Source: Desulfonatronospira sp. (GTDB lineage: Bacteria > Desulfobacterota > Desulfovibrionia > Desulfovibrionales > Desulfonatronovibrionaceae). From it: a DNA stretch of 33,909 bases. Shown piece after piece: positions 32,389 through 33,909 of this stretch. The notes below the pieces were generated by a model. It saw only the letters and a program-made list of their open reading frames with translations. It ran no database searches and had not been told where the DNA came from. Both the position numbers and the translations under genes were made by a program. The stretch is from contig SLDX01000147.1 of assembly GCA_007125075.1 (NCBI GenBank), positions 1 to 33,909 on the forward strand, in the 5' to 3' direction. Position 1 is the first letter of the stretch, and each line of letters starts with the position of its first letter.

Positions 32389-33804
32389 TTACTCCCGAAA
32401 TCCATCAGAACGGATCCCGTGCCTGCGCATTATTTTTTGCAGGGCGGTCCGGCTGAGCCCGGCCATCTCCGAGGCCCTGGTCACATTTCCCCCGGTATGT
32501 CTGAGCAGACGGCTGACGTAGTCATTGGTGAAGCTCTCTACCAGTTCTTCCTTGGCCTGCTGATAAAGCTCAAAGGTTTCTCCTTCTTTTGCAGGGTTCG
32601 CTTTTTTTCCTGCCGGGCTGTACAGGCTGTTTTCAGCAGAACGGACCTCGGAAAGACCGATTTCCTGATCTGGCGAAAAGAGCACTACCCGGCGAACAAA
32701 ATTTTGAAGTTCGCGTGCGTTGCCCGGCCATGAACCGCTCATCATGTACTGCATGGCGCTTACGCTGAAACGCTTCAGAGACAGGTCAAGCTCAGTGCAG
32801 ACTTCGCGCAGAAAGTGATCCGCGAGCAGGGGGATGTCCTCGGAAATTTCGGACAGTGAAGGTGTGCGCAAAGTAACAACATTTAGTCGATAATAAAGAT
32901 CTTCGCGGAAAGAACCTTCGCGGATCTTGGCTTCCAGATCCTGATTCGTACAGGACAAAATGCGTACATCCACCTTACTGGACCTGTTTGCTCCCAGGGG
33001 ACGGACTTCTCTTTCCTGCAGGACGCGAAGCAGCTTGGTCTGAATGGACACCGGCAGATCGCCCACTTCGTCCAGCAGCAATGTCGACCTGTCCGCTTCC
33101 ACAAACATGCCCATGTGATCCTTTTCAGCTCCTGTAAAAGAACCTTTCTTGTGCCCGAAAAGTTCGCTTTCCAGAAGATGTTCGGGTATCGCCGGGCAAT
33201 TGACAGTAACCATATGCCGGCTGTTGCGCCAGCTTAAATTGTGAATGGCCCTGGCTACCAGCTCCTTTCCCGTACCTGATTCTCCACGGATGAGCACTGT
33301 GTAATCGGTGCGGGACAGGGCCTGGATACCGTCGTAGAGTTTGCGCATAGGGGAGGATTGCCCTACAAAATCCGCAAAAGGACCTTGTTCGGATACTTTT
33401 TTGCGCAGGTTCATATTTTCCCTGATCAGGCGGCTGCGTTCCAGAGCTTTATTCAGAATTCTGATCAGATCGGGAATTTCAAAAGGCTTGGTCGTAAAAT
33501 CGTAAGCTCCGCGTTTTATGGCTTCTACAGCCTTTTCAATACTGCCGTAAGCGGTGATCATGACCACGGTGATCCATGGATCGATTTCTTTGACAGCGCT
33601 CAGTGCATCCAGCCCGTCCATCTCAGGCATGCGGATATCCAGAAGCAGGACATCGGCAGGAGTATTTTTTATGCGCTCCAGGCCGCTTAAGGCGCTCTTG
33701 TCCGTCTCGATCTGAACTTCGTCCAGTTCCTGGGTTAAAATGCGCTCCAGACCCTGGAGCATGTCTTCTTCATCGTCAATTATCATCAACCGTTGCTTGG
33801 GCAT
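32389..33804 (-). CDS. NtrC-type sigma-54-dependent response regulator
   Basis: A 471-residue three-domain regulator. The receiver (about 1-120) has the acidic pocket IIDDEED and phospho-acceptor D56 in LLLDIRMP, plus the conserved TTKPF Lys. The AAA+ domain (about 146-380) has Walker A GESGTGKE (174-181), the sigma-54-contacting loop GSFTGA (221-226, the common Ser variant of GAFTGA) and Walker B LLLDEVG. A Fis-type helix-turn-helix ends the protein (GGNVTRASEMAGLSRTALQK). No histidine kinase is in the window; it may lie beyond the right edge. ATG 33804 is preceded by AAGGA, and a 9-bp tandem repeat begins 37 bp upstream. Confidence 0.95.
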   Translation of the reverse strand: MPKQRLMIIDDEEDMLQGLERILTQELDEVQIETDKSALSGLERIKNTPADVLLLDIRMPEMDGLDALSAVKEIDPWITVVMITAYGSIEKAVEAIKRGAYDFTTKPFEIPDLIRILNKALERSRLIRENMNLRKKVSEQGPFADFVGQSSPMRKLYDGIQALSRTDYTVLIRGESGTGKELVARAIHNLSWRNSRHMVTVNCPAIPEHLLESELFGHKKGSFTGAEKDHMGMFVEADRSTLLLDEVGDLPVSIQTKLLRVLQEREVRPLGANRSSKVDVRILSCTNQDLEAKIREGSFREDLYYRLNVVTLRTPSLSEISEDIPLLADHFLREVCTELDLSLKRFSVSAMQYMMSGSWPGNARELQNFVRRVVLFSPDQEIGLSEVRSAENSLYSPAGKKANPAKEGETFELYQQAKEELVESFTNDYVSRLLRHTGGNVTRASEMAGLSRTALQKIMRRHGIRSDGFRE

Positions 33805-33840
33805 GTTTTTCAGAATCCTTGATGGAAAATTCTTGAGAGA

Positions 33841-33909
33841 CTCTTACGTCTCTTACATCTCCTAAGTCTCTTATGTCTCTTATGTCTCTTATGTCTCTTA
33901 TGTCTCTTA
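33841..33909. repeat. 9-bp tandem repeat upstream of the response-regulator gene (runs off the window)
   Basis: About 7.7 units of CTCTTATGT. The three units nearest the gene are diverged (CTCTTACGT, CTCTTACAT, CTCCTAAGT) and the outer four are identical. The array continues beyond 33909. It sits where the promoter or 5' leader of the regulator should be. Confidence 0.9.

Noticed and set aside
33841-33909. CRISPR array at the right edge
   Set aside because: Units are 9 bp in direct tandem with no spacers.

Overview
The window looks like chromosomal DNA from a Gram-negative anaerobe of the Desulfobacterota, most likely Desulfovibrionales-like. This is inferred from gene content and order: an Mla/MCE operon with a STAS-MlaE fusion and a PqiC-like lipoprotein, anaerobic-type cobalamin genes (cbiC, cbiD, cbiA), a PaaK-ACT pair, and TrpB2 with a phasin-like protein and UbiB. 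No species can be named. Base composition looks even, and I see no prophage, insertion sequence or CRISPR array.

Layout. 1-778: the 5' end of tuf (EF-Tu) behind four tRNAs in the order Thr(TGT)-Tyr-Gly-Thr(GGT), all on the minus strand; E. coli has the same order in thrU-tyrU-glyT-thrT-tufB. 1.2-7.4 kb: mrp, a YqaA-type membrane protein overlapping pcm, a plus-strand CBS-domain gene, then wrbA-like, coiled-coil/TPR and ParA genes on the minus strand. 7.6-9.8 kb: an SPOR-NlpC/P60 lipoprotein and a poly(A) polymerase/CCA-type nucleotidyltransferase. 9.8-15.8 kb, minus strand: trpB2-phasin-ubiB, then infA-PHP-U32. 16.4-18.5 kb: an M48 metalloprotease lipoprotein and a DUF3568 lipoprotein. 18.6-22.3 kb: mlaE-mlaF-mlaD-pqiC-like operon. 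22.3-26 kb, minus strand: DedA, a UppP-like protein, cbiD and cbiC. 26.3-28.6 kb: an EamA transporter facing cbiA. 28.9-32.4 kb: murA, divergent paaK-ACT, and tRNA-His behind a near-consensus promoter. 32.4-33.8 kb: an NtrC-type sigma-54 response regulator.

Functionally the window is mostly housekeeping: translation (tuf, infA, five tRNAs), envelope and lipid-carrier maintenance (Mla, DedA, UppP-like, MurA, BepA-like protease), protein repair (Pcm), Fe-S carrier (Mrp) and corrinoid synthesis.

The most unusual content lies between genes. A family of mosaic, nested-palindrome elements occurs at least five times (about 859-1186, 15978-16298, 17726-17900, 23007-23130, 28647-28805). They begin with CCTGAATCCGT or a variant; two copies keep the inverted right end. 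Their central stems carry two compensatory base-pair changes between copies, which points to conserved secondary structure. Other oddities are a 39-bp near-perfect hairpin before the CBS gene, a 9-bp tandem repeat at the right edge, a 7-bp repeat tract abutting the UppP-like gene, and two enzymes with substitutions at expected catalytic positions (UppP-like Glu to Met, nucleotidyltransferase Asp to Glu).
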